A stretch of DNA of 64,000 bases from Zonotrichia leucophrys gambelii (taxonomy: Eukaryota; Chordata; Aves; Passeriformes; Passerellidae): NCBI RefSeq assembly GCF_028769735.1, contig NC_088178.1, positions 14,162,857 through 14,226,856 on the forward strand, given 5' to 3'. How positions within the stretch are numbered: the first letter of the stretch is position 1; every line of letters starts with the position of its first letter. Below, piece by piece: positions 12,373-27,500 of the stretch. The notes under the pieces are model-generated. The model was not told where the DNA came from, did no database searches, and worked only from the letters and a program-made list of their open reading frames with translations. Position numbers and translations under genes: made by a program.

Positions 12373-12518
12373 CTTTCCAAGAGCTTCTAGGCTATGTTGT
12401 TTTCTTTCATTCTTTTTTTCTTCAGCTGATTTATTTCCTGATCTCTCTGGAGCAATTCAAACTCTTTTTCACGAAGCTCATCTTTGGAATGCTGGAGTTT
12501 TTTCTCTAAGCTCTCAAT
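12373..12518 (-). CDS. CCDC18: CCDC18 coding exon 23, frameshifted, with premature stop
   Basis: 146 nt, where a phase-0 exon of 147 nt is expected. [20 protein letters not shown] and [12 protein letters not shown] align with human. After a run of seven A the conserved reading moves to another frame, and the frame in use ends at TAG 12387-12389. In the frame one base over, the rest of the exon again resembles human (ER and Q in register, LEAL). Acceptor ctgttcag, donor AAAG|gtaaaa. A lost A or a sequencing error in the run explains the shift. Confidence 0.88.
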
Positions 12519-15500
12519 CTGAACAGAAAATGCAATTAAATCAGAACCAATATTTTAACAAAGTCAGAACAATTGTATTTAAGAAAAAACCAAACCCACA
12601 AAACAAACAAAACTCCCAAATATTGTCAGTATTGATCCTGACTTTGGATTCCTCTGTCAATTTTTTTATTTTGTCTACATTTTCCTTTACTAAAAGAGCA
12701 GTTTGGGAGCTGTATCATAGCAAGTGAAAAATCATTTTTCATTTTTGCACTGTTATAGCCTGACAAAATTTATAGTTTTAATTGACAAACATGTATTTTT
12801 ACTGGTACATTCCTTCCCTCTCCCTACAATAAAAAAGAGGTTTTATCTTCTAGATTAAATCTGGCCAGCTATTGTGCCCCAGGACCAGACTCTCTCATAG
12901 AATTAGCTGCCCTTTGTTAGGGAAACTGTGTTTTTGATTAAGAAGCATTACCTGTTTATTGCATTCCTTAATTTCCAACTCAGATTTCTCTAAATTACAC
13001 TGTAATTGAATTATTTGTTGCTCCATTTCTCCCTTATGCTCACGAACTGTCATATCCAATTGTGCAATCTAGAGGTAAAAAAGGAAGAAAGGGAAATATT
13101 TTATTTTGAACTAATATGCAGATTTTAAGAAGCCATATTACAAACTATGAGAGCAAAGTGAATGAAATTAATCCTTTGTAGCCTCAAGAGTATTCTCTTG
13201 AGTAGCCAATATAAAGCTACACCATAGCTATATCATTTACATAGTGGCTAAACAAAAAGAAAGGGAAAATTGGGAAAAAGTCCATAACTGAGTATGTCAG
13301 ATCCTCACATACACATAATGCAAGTTATCCTTTTCAATGAAATATGTGTAATTTATTATACTAATCCACCTTGTTAGGAAGTGCCAAATTTTGCCAAACC
13401 AAAAAAATTCAGTTCATCAAATGCTTTGATGACTTCCTGGGGCAGTTCACAGGGCACTGTGGCAAAAATACAAGGCAAGATCTGTCCTCCTGACAGTGTC
13501 AGTTCTTTGAGCAGACTTATTCAAATCCCACTCCTTCTCTCTGAACCTCAAATATTCCTGAAAACAAAGGCTGGTCACTCCTTCAGGAAGAGGTTTATTA
13601 TAAAGTGACAGAAGCAGAATTTTCCCATGATGGGCATCAAATCCTGAAGCCAGACCAAAAGTCTGAAAATATTTCAAGTGAGCTACAGAAATTTATTCAC
13701 AACAAAGACACCATTTCATATTTAGTGGCTGCTTTAATGTGGATCAGAGAAGCTGCAGTGCAAACAAGGAAAGGAATCTATCATCTCCAAGCACCCTTCA
13801 GCACAGACCTCTCCTTCCCCCTAGCAATGACCAAGATGAGAACAGCTGCCCCATGACTTTATCACTAATGAAGAGTCTTGGGACAGGATATGGCATAAGG
13901 TTTCTGATTTTCCTGGTACATAAGCCTTCAACAACATACAGCTGGTTTGAGGTTGGCACTGTGCCTGTAGGAACCAGCAGAGTTTGAGAAAATACATCAA
14001 AGCAACCAAACCTAGCAGGCCTAACCTAACCTTTCATGAGTTATCTGCTATATAACAGGAATAATTGTCAGTAACATGCTTAAAAATTATCTCACCTGAG
14101 CTACTCTTTGTTTCAGTTCCCAATTCCTTTCTTTCAGTGCTTGGTCCATGTCAAGGAGTTCCTGCTTTTTGTCTTCAATTTCATCCTTGCAATACCTGAA
14201 ATTCTCATACATTTAACTGCTTAATGCACATTCAGTTGCTTAGCTTCAAATATCCAGCTTGAAAATCATGAGATCTATTACTTACTTACAGCATATTACC
14301 CTAAAGGTGAATTGATTGCAAGGAAACAAACCCAAATAGAATCATTCTGTTAATTATATTCCAGGTGGGGAATTCTAAGTAACTTCATTATTCAATTTAT
14401 TTAATTGACCAAATCAGGATTCTTTAAAAAATAAAGTGTCATTAATTTGTGGTCAGAAAGCAGACTGGACAATTAGACTATTCTTATGATTAATTCACAG
14501 CTTTAAGATTACTAAAATAATTTCATCAGATTTTAAAACAGAATTCCCTAAAAATAATTCAGCACCACTTTTAGAAATTAAAAATGAGCCAAGGATCTCA
14601 AGTATCAAGCTATCTGATGGCCCCAAACCACCTAAAAATTATAGAGAGCTGCTAAAAACATTAAAAATCCCATCCAAACTACTTGCTATTCTTAAGGAAT
14701 GATCAACATAACTAAGTTTTCATGACAGAAAAGATAGCAGCTCACCTGAGCTCAGTTGTTAGATCCATGATAGCAATGTTCTTCTCCTCCAGAGAGGACT
14801 GTGCATTCTGCAATGCATTCTGCACCTCCTGGAGCTGTGTCAAAGTGATCTTTAATTCTCCACAGGCATTCTGTAATGAAGATTCCAGTTCTGCTATTTT
14901 CTGTAAGGCTGTCCTGTGGCAAGTCTCACTTTGAAGCAGCTTATCTTCAAAATCATTCACTATTTTACACACACACCACAAAAGAGAATGTTTAATCATC
15001 AGTACATCAGGGTCTTCATGCAACATCACTACCTAGGAGCACTTGTGGTCATAATAAATTTCCAGTATCACTAATTTTTAGGACAACCTAGAAAAACAGT
15101 GACTACTTATACAAAAAGATGTTTATGGTACCTAAGTATTTGCTAGCTTTATTCAGTTTATAATCAACAATTGACCTGAAACATAAGGATGTATGTAAAA
15201 ACACGTGGCCAAGAAGGCAGTACAGACACAGTACAGTAACTGACCATGCAGTGCCAGGAATAGTGCAAGCAGAATTGCTGCTGCTTCTCTGGCTTAAAAC
15301 AATGGTCCAATTAAACTAAATGGAAGATGATGGATTGGAATGTTTGTTATTTCCATAGACTTGTGGGGTTTTCTGCTTGTTTCAAAGAGCTGCATTTTTT
15401 GAATAGCAAATGCCTTTTTTATTAAAGCTATTACATTAAGAATCTGCATTATCAATTTACAGGGAAACCACTTAGTATTTCACCTGGGGTGAAGGTATAT

Positions 15501-18500
15501 ACCACAAAAATGAGAATTTGCAAAAGTATGTGAAAAATGTTTGTGATATTTTTGGGTTGTGGGGGTGTTGTTCATTTGAGTTTGGTTTTGTTTGGGTTTA
15601 AAACGATAATAATTTTTTGACCTTCATGTACTTGATTATGAAAGGGGGGGGAGGAAAAATGTCCAATACATAGAGAGGGACAGTTTAACAAAAGGAACCC
15701 TGAGAAACAAAATAGCCAAATTACCCTCATTTGCCTTTCTGTTGAGCTCTGATCTTGCTTCTTCCAGAGTGATTTCCAGCTGATTTATCTGCAGCGCTTT
15801 GTTTGCACCATCTCGTTTTAATTGCACTACTTCTTTTTCCATGCCAGTGAGTTCATTCTTGCACTGATCCATCTCCAATTTCATCTGTCTAAGAGAAGCA
15901 ACCAGAACAAAATGAACCAAGGAATAACAAGAGCAACATGATCTAAGGCAAGTGTTTGTGAATAAAATGGAAATACAAGTCATGTTAAGTAGGCTTTTCT
16001 TGTAATCAAAGCTATATTCTTTAAGACTAGCAAGCTCCTGCAGAATGTACTCTCTACAGTTACAAGCAAGCTGATATGGTTATGATTTGAACTGCTATCT
16101 TAAGGCTAAGTAGGTTGCCAGGACATGCATTAATTCCATTGGAAAACTGTTCCAGAAAGTCATGCCTCTGCCAGTCAGAAGTTTCCCTTCTGATTTCCAG
16201 TCTGTGCTGCCAGAGACTGAAGGGTAAGCCCAGAGCTGAAGAGCATTTCACACAGCAAGGGTTCTCATCCACATGCCCACGTGCAGAATACTCCTCTCAT
16301 TTATCCTAAACCTACCTGATTGTACAATCCAGTTCAGCCACCTTCTGCCTGTTTAAATCTCCTTCCTGAGCAGCCAGGTGCAGTTTCTCCTCCACCTTCC
16401 TCAGCTCATCTTCTGCACATGCTTTCTGCTTCTGGAGCTCTTTTTCCAAAGTGGATACCTATTGGAAATGGCATTTAAAGAGTAGTTTCAAACTGAATAC
16501 CAAAGAAATACAGAGTCTTGTCTTCAACTCACATAGGGAGAGTTTTTACACAACAGATTTCTTTATAGTCTGTATGTAATTTAAAACTAAAGCTCGGCCA
16601 TTTGAAAGAAAAATAATTTCTAGTAAACGTAACAAGATGCAACTTTCTGAATTTAAATGCACTTCTACTTAACTGCAGTTTAGGGCTCGATTTTCCAAGT
16701 ACCTACCACTCTAATGCTAACTAGAATGTTTGATAGCTCAGAACCTGGATTAAGATAAAACAAGCCACTAATCTCTTTATTTTACATATATCAAATAATA
16801 ATTATCAACTCAGTTTTCAAAGAAATATTCAGATTTTATAGGTATTATGAAAACATATACAAGGCAATTAATTTTCTCCATATATGTATACAATTCTCAC
16901 CATACTGTACCTGTTTTTCAAGTTTAATTTGATTATCTTCCAACTCCCCATTTCTAATAGTTTCTTGCTGTAACATTTGCTGCTGATGATGCAAAGTTTG
17001 TTGCAGGAGAATATTTTGTTCACTCATGTCCTGAATAGTCTGACCTTTAATTTTTATTTCTTTCTGCAAATAATGAAGCTGAAAAGACATTTATTTTCCC
17101 TTACAATAAACCATTTTTATTTGCAATTGCTTCAGCTATTCTCACTTAATGAACACAGAATCGCACTTGTGATGCAACAAAACTTTTGTGTCTGAATTTA
17201 GTTGCATTACAGTTTCAACAGTACATAACAGACCTCATAATTCATCATTGTATTGTTTTACACACTGAGGAAAGTAGCAACTTCTCAGTCAGTCCCAGGT
17301 TTTGATTCTTGCTTTCTAGATATAACTTGTCAATATTTTAAAAACATACACAGCAGATTTTCAGTTAGAACTACTTTTCTTTCTGCCAGTCTTCTTTATT
17401 TCTCAGAAAGTCCTTGTTTTCCCCTTGAGATTTTGTTCTCAGTCCTCCCCCTTATTTCTTTTTGCCTGCATGACAATAGTCATTCCAATTAAAAAAAAAA
17501 TCTGAGTGCCTAACTTATTTTATATTGTCTAATCTGGTTTCTCAGTGGTGAATGCCAGAGGGAACTCTTCTGGAGGAAAAAAAAAGGGAGTGTTCTTGGG
17601 AAAAAAAAATAAAGCCTCACTTGCCACACTTGATGTTTCACACAGGATCCAGCCCCCTCACATGCAGTAGAGCAGAGCAGGGTTTGGGGCTCAGGAAGCA
17701 GCAGTAAATATCCCAGGTTTGTGTGTGCCAGACCCCCCAGCTTCCACCAAGCTAATCCTGTCCAGGCTCCTGCAGCCTCCTCTTGACTGAAGCCTCTCTC
17801 AGCAGGGAGGCCAGCACTGACATGATCAGCCTGATGTATAATTACTTCACCCACTAATAAAAATTCCTTCTAATATTTAAAGTTAACTCTTTCTTGCTTT
17901 CAAGCAGTAGTGGAAAGTATGATAAAACTCAGGGTTCTAGAAGTAAACATTTTTTTACGCCCAGGACTTCTTCCCCATTATGACAGCTGAAAAACAGATC
18001 CATTTTGTGCTCTTAAATTTATATTACAAGAGTGCTCTCTCCATTTTTTTCCATGGTAATGTTTTGTTTCACATTATTCTGATTTTGCCATCTCTTTCAA
18101 CAATTCATTTTATTTTAGTGCTTCTTTTCCCTTAAATTACCCCATGGTTTTGAGTTATGATTTGATTTTCCCCTTTACCCTCCCAAAATGTATCATTTTT
18201 TCCCAGCTTACTTCCCATCCACAGGTCCTGTTGCAAATTTTGGCTGTCATTTCACAAACTTTTAGATTAAATCAATCATAACAAGAGTTCTCTGCAATAC
18301 AGAAGAGTTTTTAAACAAACTGTTACCTCTTCAGACCTTTCTTTCAGCTGATTTTCAAACATCTCCTTATTTTCTTGTGACTGACTCAAATACAGTGCAA
18401 CTTCTTCCTTACATACATTTACAGCTGACTCAAGTTGTTGTACCTAGGTGAATGCAATAGATTATTTAAAATTGCATGGCATGGTTTATATTAACTGGTC

Positions 18501-21500
18501 TAAAAATTGTATTAAAAGACAGCTTTGTGTAAAACATCAGAAAAGTTACATTTTTATCATATGAGCATTAAAACAGTCATGGAAGATTATAGTAAGCTTT
18601 AAAACTAGAAAAGTCTTTGTAACTACAGTAATTGCATTAAGCAATTATGCATTGCATAATCTCTTACTGTAGGTTTCATCATACTTTTAATTAAAATAAG
18701 AAGACCAAAAAAATGAAACAACAGACCAAAAAAATACTTCAGACAAATAACTTCTGGAATGTTTACTTTAGAGAAATTTATATAAAACAGTTTTTCTATA
18801 AAAGATAAAAGGAAACACACTGTTACTGCAAACTTTAAAACTATTATTTGAACAGTACAGAAAGTTTACTAACTTTGATTTTTTCTTCTCTTAACTGACT
18901 TTCCAGCATCTTCAAACCTTGATCTTTCTTGACATTTTGCTTTTCCATTTCCTGTTTTTACAGACATTTTTATTCAAGAGAACCATCTATAGATATTACA
19001 TAACATTCATCTAATGCTATAAAGTTATAAATAATTTAATAAAAACTCATAATCAGGAAAAAACACAGATCAGTGTACCTAAAACACAATTGCTTGTATC
19101 ATGTATTTGTGTGCATGATACTCTGAAGTGAATTTGGTTGCTGAGAGATGTCCCTTCATATTCTGCAGTAGCAGGCATTATTAAAAGGAATAAAATATTA
19201 TCATAGTAGAACATTATTGGTTTTCCACCTAGTGCAGGATTGATGCAAACATTCTTTATCCAGATCTCTTTCATATGAGAGAGAAGCCCAAGGGTCAATC
19301 CAGAGGCATAAAGAGAATGCTAAGACAGAAAATACTGAAAGGTCATTAAAATTTGACCAATATATAGTAATAGTAGTAATTGGTGACTACACTAGATTCA
19401 GTCAATTACTCAAACAAGAATTAAGAAGCATAAACATAAACATCTTTCATTTTCCCCAATTTTTCCATGTATTTCTGGATATGCTTTCCATTATTTTTGG
19501 TCACTTGCTTGATTTGCATGTTAAGGAAGTGAAGAGCCAGCCTTACCTCTCTGTTTCCTATCAGCAGCCCATCCAATGATTCAATGTGATGCTGTTTATG
19601 TACAACCTCTTGCTGTAAAATGGATATTATTTTCTCTTGTTCAGTGACTTGTTGATGTTTCTTCTCCAGCTGTGTTCGAAGCTGTCCATAAGTAAACAGT
19701 AATTTATTCTTTTAATAAAAATGTATTCATCTAAATATGATTCATATTTATTCACCCATCATTTTTATAATGAAAATTAAATATGTTACTGCCATCAGCA
19801 GCATTCCATATTATCCAGAAATCTCAAGCACTTAATATCTTAATTCCAGAGGAGAATGAGAGCAGACAGAGTGCAATTGTCACCAGCCAACACAGTAAGA
19901 CATACATCCATTCTTTACTAAAAGATGAGAAGCTTCTGAAACAGCTAGAAATAGTCACAGTTATATTTTTAATCACATGGAGAAACATTTCTTCTCTAGA
20001 GACTGAAAAACCCCTGAATGCAGATGCTCCTAAGGCTCAGTCTGGCAGAGGTTCAGGCAACAAGAACACTTTTAGAAGCTGTCATGCTTCAAATCCAGTA
20101 GGCACTGAAGCTATACTTTTTTTCTGTGTGTTTGGAGCAAAAAACAACAGTACTCTTCCTGAGTCCTTATTTCTCTTCAGTTGAGCAGGATATGAATATT
20201 GCAGTGGGAAAGTTGCATAGCTAGCTAGCTAGAGATGTACTAAAATCAGGGAATGTAGGGAGAAGGAAGAGGTTTTTAACATAACATGTTAATGGATGTG
20301 TCTCGAAATTACCAGACAAATCAGTACAGGAAAAAATCACCAAGTATAACACTCATACATAACACCCCACCATAAAGGTCTTACTAGAGCAATCTGTTTC
20401 TCCATTTCTTTGTGCTGCTTGAGGTGAAACAACTTTTCATCTTCAAAAGCAGAAGTTATTTTCTCATGTTCTTCACTGATAGTTGTTTCCAGCTCATGAA
20501 TGCATCTGTTTTTTCCCTGGGAAGTGGCAACAATAAAAGGACTGAATAAAAACATTTAGCTGTGATATTAAGTTATTTGATCATCTGGTTTCTAGATTTC
20601 ATAAAGGAACAACAAACGAAATTCTGAAGTTACATAGAGCATGAGTCACCTCAAAGGATGTCAGACTTATACCACAGGACAGAATATCAGTAAATGCAGC
20701 CACTACAGACACAAGGTGTCTGCCAAGATGGATTATGGCACAGGGAACTCCTGACAAAGACAAAAAGAAATTCTATATTCATATGGATAGATGGAATCTT
20801 TAAAATACCCTTTTGAAGACTTTTTAATTTACAAACCTACATGTATGTCACTGAAACAAATGGCAATTCAACAGGGCCAGATCTTCATTGCATGAGTGAC
20901 CACAAGGAAAACATAACATGTTCATTAATAACTTACCACATTCAAGGGCAGGGAAAAAAAGGATGCTTTATTTCAAACAAGATTCTGTTTTTAAAACCTG
21001 TGTTCCTAAAATCTGCACAGATTATTTAGCAGATATGAAAGTCCCCACATTTTGAATACAGGGAATACTACTATATCAAGTTAAACTTTTATGTATTTTT
21101 AAATAAATGTGGTTTCTCACTGAGAACATTTTACCATGAGTTCCAGTTCCAACTCAACATTTCTTTCTGCAGCAGTGGAATAAGCAATAGTCTTTTCTTC
21201 CAACTGTTTCTCAAGTGCAGAAAGCTGAGAAGATTTCTTTCTTATCTGAAATTAAATATGCACAAAACAGCATGTAGACAACTGTTGCAGTTTTATTCAA
21301 ATATTTGTATGCACTTTCTTATCACCAATTCCATTTTAGCTACTACTATAGTATTTTTAATAAATTGTTTTGTTGGTTTTGTTGAACTACTATATTTTAT
21401 TACTTAACTACTTACAGAGAAATATTCAGGACAATTTACCTACAATTTATCCAATTAATTATCAGTGAAATAGCTTTACATATTCATAACATTTGCATTC

Positions 21501-24500
21501 GTTATTAGGAAATAACTGCAAACCCATTATGCTGAACTCTGTAAACACATCAGCACCAGAATGGAAACATTAGCAATTTAATTTATTCACCCTGAGAAAA
21601 GGTGAAGCTTAAATTTTTTCTTTTGTGACTCCCTGGTAATGATGCTCATCTCTGGCAACTACAGTAACATTTAATGAGGAAAAATACAACTGTTCCTTCA
21701 ACCTGTTTCCTAGGATTACCCATTAATTCAGCCACACCAAAGCAACAAGACTGTGCATATTTTCCACATAGCAAATCAAAGTAGGAGCAGAAAAGCCTAT
21801 TAACTTCAAAACAGTATTTCTGACAACTAAGAAATCAAGGTTGCTAAGCCTTTCTGCTTGCTGAAAAGTTTAGTTTGAATTTTTCTCAAATTAATCAGAT
21901 TTTAAAATTATTATGGCAATTGCAGTTTTTCCATAACTATTGTCTTAATTATCTTTAATTACTGACTGAAGAAAAAAGGGCATATTCTTTTCAGTGCTAT
22001 TTAAAACTTACTTCTCTCTCTAAGCTGTTAGTTTTTGAAGCCTTCTTCAACAGGTCTTCCTGTATGGTTTGAAACTGGCTGGTTCTTTGAGCCATGCTGG
22101 TCCTCAAGGCAGAATTCTCATCTTCTGCTTTTATCAGTTTAGTGCGTAGCTCTTCTATCTCTTTCTGGAATTTTTGCCTCACCTTTTCAAATTGTTTACT
22201 TATAAGTTCCAACTGATGACATTTTCTCCTCTCTCAAAGTAGAAAAAATAAATTTAAGATTAATTTATAAAAGAACATGCAAACCAATAATGTAACTCAA
22301 TGTAGAGACTCATGAAAACAAACAAAATAAAGACAGCATCACACAGGTGCCCTGACATAATTCCATGGAGCAGTCCTAACAGTAATGACAGGAGCAATCA
22401 GAGAAACACAGCAGGATACAGAGAAAAGAGTCAACAAAAATACAGAGATTTTAGCACAATCTGCCTCAAGAAAAAATACATGGTTCCATTTCAACACAAC
22501 TCCTAGCTCAGCTATTGCTGAACAAGTAACTTAAGCAGCTAAAGAAAGAAATATATTGTGTCTGGAGAACTTGACAGTTTCCCAGGTGGCAAAATGCTCC
22601 CTGTTCAAACAAAGCACACATGCTGTAAAACAACTTGAACCCTTGCAGAACATTTCTGTTCTGTGAATTCATTAGACAGAACTGCACAGCTATTTCAGCA
22701 AGCTTACCTCCTGGATTTCTGATCAATTTGACAGGCTCTGTTTCCAGGTCACATAACCTGCTGTTTCCTTGTCCTTCATTACTGTTAGAAAGATGCTCAG
22801 CTCCAGTACAGATAGTCAAGTTTGCATCAGGCTTTTGAATTTCTGTTTCTTTCATTGCCAGTTTAATGCTATTATAAAGAAGGAGACAGATATTGAACAT
22901 TCTGTCTGAATGTTAATTCTCATAGCACCTTATCATCTGCCTAATTTTGCTGTAGCTCAGTAACCAGAAAGTTATACCTTAGGTCTGCAACCAGAGGTTT
23001 ACTTGATTCACCACAAAATTCAGGGGAAGCTTCTTTGGCTGAGGAACTCAGGAGCTGGTGTTTGAAATGGTGCCATTTAAAATAAAAGTTAACAGAAAAC
23101 AAAGATCAATGAAAAATCAGCCTTTTATTGCTTTACAGCATCCTTAATTCATGTGTTATATTGGCATATGAATTTTAAGACACATACCAGGATATTAAAA
23201 GTTTGGATAATTCAATCCTTAAAATGATTCAAAACATAATACACTGTTAAGGCTGTAGCAGTTACTCTACCTCTTCAGGTGTACTTAAAGACAACTGAGA
23301 AATAATGGTTTCCAGGATGCTGAGCTCTTCCCTTGAATCCTCTATTTCTTGATGACATAATTTCAAGTGGTTCTGTTGCTCTGCAGTAAGTGCTCTCAAC
23401 TCTTCATTTGCACTTTTCAGAGCATTTTTCTCTTTAAGTACTATTTCTTTTTCAGAAAGTTCACTCTCCAGCTTGATGATCTTCTGATCAGACTGACTCA
23501 GCATTGATGTCATTTCAGTGTTCTTTGCCTCTAGAGCTTTAATTTCTTCTTTTGTGTTGTGATTCTCTTCCTTTAATTGTCTAAAAAGACATTTAAAAGG
23601 TATTTTCATGACTAGAGGCAGAGACTTACTGAGGAGACTCAAGCTAATGTGAAGGTGTTCCTACACTGCCCACTCTTGCCAAAATGGCCTAAAGAACAAC
23701 AATTAAGACAGGAATGTGAGTGTGGACAAAGCATGTAAATTGAATAATCCCAAAATATCTGTGCAGGTGCTTGTCCAAACCTAACAATTCTAAAGACAAT
23801 CAGCTGATGGCTGTCTTCCCTCATTAAAGCAATGAGGGAATCACCAAAGAACTTCTGAAGAGTTGGGACAGAGAGCAGCCCAGAGCAGCATCACAACCTC
23901 ACTGAGGCCTGAGAGCACCCATGGCAGCAGCAGCCAGTGAGCAACAGAGCCCCAGAAGGCCTGGGGGGCTTTTCCTGGGAATGGGGGCAGCATGTGGCAT
24001 TAAAGGGTTTCAAAATTACTTACAGAAAGTGAGCAGAAATGTATTGAACTGTATGAATTGAGCAGAACATTCACAGTGACAGCTGCAACATACAAGTTCT
24101 TGTAAAAACACTGTGCAGAGAATTTTTAAAAGCCTTTGTGTTACCTTAGTTGCTCTTCTAGGATGTCTAGATCCCTCCTGTAGCTGATACACTTATCATT
24201 CAACTTCTCTCTTTCTTTTTCACAATTAATTAAACGTTCTCCCAAGACTACTTCTTCAGCTTTAGCCTGAAAAAGCAATTATTTTTCATTACTGTACAGC
24301 AGTAAACCAAGCTTTCGTGTCAAGGGGCTATTTTAAAAATAACATAATGCTCTTTCTGGTAAGTCAGTAGATAATCCTATTGCTCACTATTGTGAAGAGA
24401 AGGCAAGAGGCAAAGAAATTTTCTTTTTCTGTCATTTAGGAAAAAAATTAACTTAATATTTTAGGGCATATTTGTGTTTGGCAGCCTTGTTCCACAAGGA

Positions 24501-27500
24501 AAGAAGTCAAACAAAACAAAAACCTCTGTAAGAGTTAACTTAGGGAGATTACTCCATTTTCATCATAGATCTTCTTCAGCACATGTCTCATTGAGCAGCT
24601 TATACATATAGAGGAAAAAGAGCTTTTAAAGAATCTTGTATTTTTAAAATATAAACTTCCCAGCTGGCAAGCAGGAGACATAAGAAACAGCAGCACTATT
24701 GGGATACTGCAAAGATGCAGACTGTGTAAAGACAGTGTAAAATTATATAGCTGAATTTATCACTACAAACACTTGCTTACCCTGTCCCACTTCTTTAGGG
24801 CTTTGCCACCAACAAGTGGAAACAACTGACTCACAGATGGCCCTGTTGCTATTGGCTGCCTGGCCTATTGGAAGAAACATCTTCACACCACGGCAAATAC
24901 AAGTGAAGAAAAAACTCTCACCTTTTCTAATTTTTCTGTTATTTCTGCTTTATACCTTGTAAAAGCCCTTGTCAGCTCCTCCACATTCAACAAAGCTTCA
25001 TTTCTTTCCTGTTGTGCTCTGTCAAGCAAAAGATGCAAACCAATTTTAAAACCCACATCCTCCAGCCATTAATGTAATTATCTTCTCCAGTTACTAAAAA
25101 CAACTACTGCAGTAATTGCTCCAGGTTCTTCCTTTCTTCTCCCAACTTTCCAAGCCCCAGATATCACATGAGATTCTGCTCCAAGAAAGAACCCAGAGCC
25201 CCCCTGGTCCCCTCTGTCACTCCCCAGCACTGGCCCTTCCCCTGTCATGGCTCATTAGGGAAGGAGCTGCAGAGTGAGCTCAGCACAGCTCAGCTGTGCA
25301 GCCTGTCCAGGACAGCCAACAGGGGCACACAGCAATTCCTGCTGCTCCAAAACATTTCTCTCTTCCACTCAGGGGCTGGGGATGGGGCAGTGCCTCCTCT
25401 GAGAACAGCCAACCCTCAGACTGGGGTCTCTCAGGCTGGGGACCAGTGCCCATCTGGAGATGGCAAAAGTATCCAGAGAAGGGGATAAGAGAATTTCAGA
25501 ACAATAAAATAGCATTAGCCTAAAGCACTTCAGGTTGCCTGTAAGTAAGTTGTTGCAATTAATGATTAAAAGTAAACCATAATTATTGTTGATACTAACC
25601 ATAACATTGTACTTAACACCTGGCAGAAGCTGAGCTTTTCTGAAGTACAAAAATATTTACATTTACAACTAGTAACTAAGTACAGCTAGTTCCAGCCCCA
25701 CATGCTCTGAAGGAGCAGCAATCATAAAGCAAAACATTTCTTCAACCAGCAGTGCAAGCCCCACAGTATTTCAGTGTTTTTTGCCTTAAGAAGGTTAAAG
25801 GTAATTTCATGGGCAGAGGCACAAGTCAAACAAACAGTTTGCATTTAAAAGGTTCAAGAAATGCTTTCCCAAGCTATTAATTCAGGTAATTTTTTGCCCC
25901 AGGTAATGCAGTTAAATCAATAGGGAAGATATGGATCTTCTTATTTATTCCACTCACTTCTTTAAAATTACATTTTGGAGCTGATAGGAGTGTTCAAAGC
26001 AACTTGCAACAATCAAATTCCCAAACTCCCTCCAGTAGTGACAGAGCCACGAGGCTAAAGGAGGCAATAGGAAAGGGAAAAGGGAACTGAGATGGAATTA
26101 CAGCACCCTTTCACCAGTATCACACAGACAGGTAAGATTAAGGATAACATAAAAATGTTCTCTTGATTAAGTTGTTCTTTTATCATTTTCCTCACACCAA
26201 GGAGTACTGCTTAACACCAGCTGCTGAGCATGCACTCCAGGTTCTTCCAAGACAAGTACAAAAATAATTCAGGAAAAATATATTCTGGACACTGAAGCTT
26301 TCCACTGCAGTACCTCCATTCTGAAGGAAAAACCAGCTGATAAACTGGGCACTAATGTGTGCTATCAGCCTGCAGCTACCAGCTGATCTCAAGATTTTAA
26401 ATGTGTTCACTTAAGTGATCAGTACCTTACCACAGAATTTCCCCTTTTTTAAAAAATAACATCCTTAAAACAGAAAAGTCATTTGATTCCACAAAGCAAA
26501 CCACTGCCAATGGAAATAAACATTTATGCTCTATTATTCTATGCTCCATTTATTAAAATTAGTTAATTACCTCTTTCCTTGCTTGCTTTGTTCAATTAAC
26601 TCAATTTTCAGAATTTTATAGCCCTTTTGATATCTTTCCAACATGTGTTCTCTTTCCATTGCTGTTTTCTGATTTTGATCTAGTCTATCTTCTGCATCTC
26701 TAGCAAATAAACAAAGCATAATAAAAAAATAAGAACTTTTTGTAAAGAAAATAGATTTCTGTTGTTCTTTAGTGCATAGAATGTTCCAGAAGTGCTAGAC
26801 AAACATGCTAGAACTCTCAAAGCTAGGTCAGGAGCACCCACAGTCTGCAAACTCCCCAGGAGTGTGTCTGCAGCCTGGAGTGGTATCTAAGACTTATCAA
26901 TAGGCACCAGGTGTCACAGCTGCCAAGGACCAAGAGCTGACTTTGTGTCATGAGCTCTGATCATAGAAATCATATTTTCTCTGCCAACAGGTGTGACTGG
27001 GAAAGAACACTAAAATATAAATTTAACATAAGTATTTTTGCTTCTTTTTGTGAAGCCAGACTACTGAAATATTAATTGAATATTCCATAACATGAGGTTG
27101 TAAGGCAAGTTGACAACCAGGGATGTCTTCCTGACACCTCTGAACAGCAATTACATCAGTTTTATTTGGCCATTTGCCTTCATTAATGTACTCATGAAGA
27201 AAGAATCCTTCAAGTTACAAAGAGCACATGTTCAGAAAGATGTATGCTTGTTACAAGAGAATCTGTGTGGCCATGGAGCAAACAATCACCCTAACCAGCA
27301 CACCCCTATCCAGCACACATTACAAACTGGCTTCTTTCACCAGTCTTTATTATTTTTTCCTCAGTTTCTTGAAGTTCATTCAGCACAAACTAAACCACGT
27401 CCCTCCTCCTAGAAATGGCTCCGAAATGAAAGTTTCAGACCCCAGGTCACATGACCCACACAGAAATTATGTCATCCCTAAAAAGAGACTGGAGTAGCAG

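Noticed and set aside
25168..25523. GC-richer plus-strand open frames in CCDC18 intron 5.
   Set aside because: Low-complexity intronic sequence antisense to the gene with no domain or splice structure.
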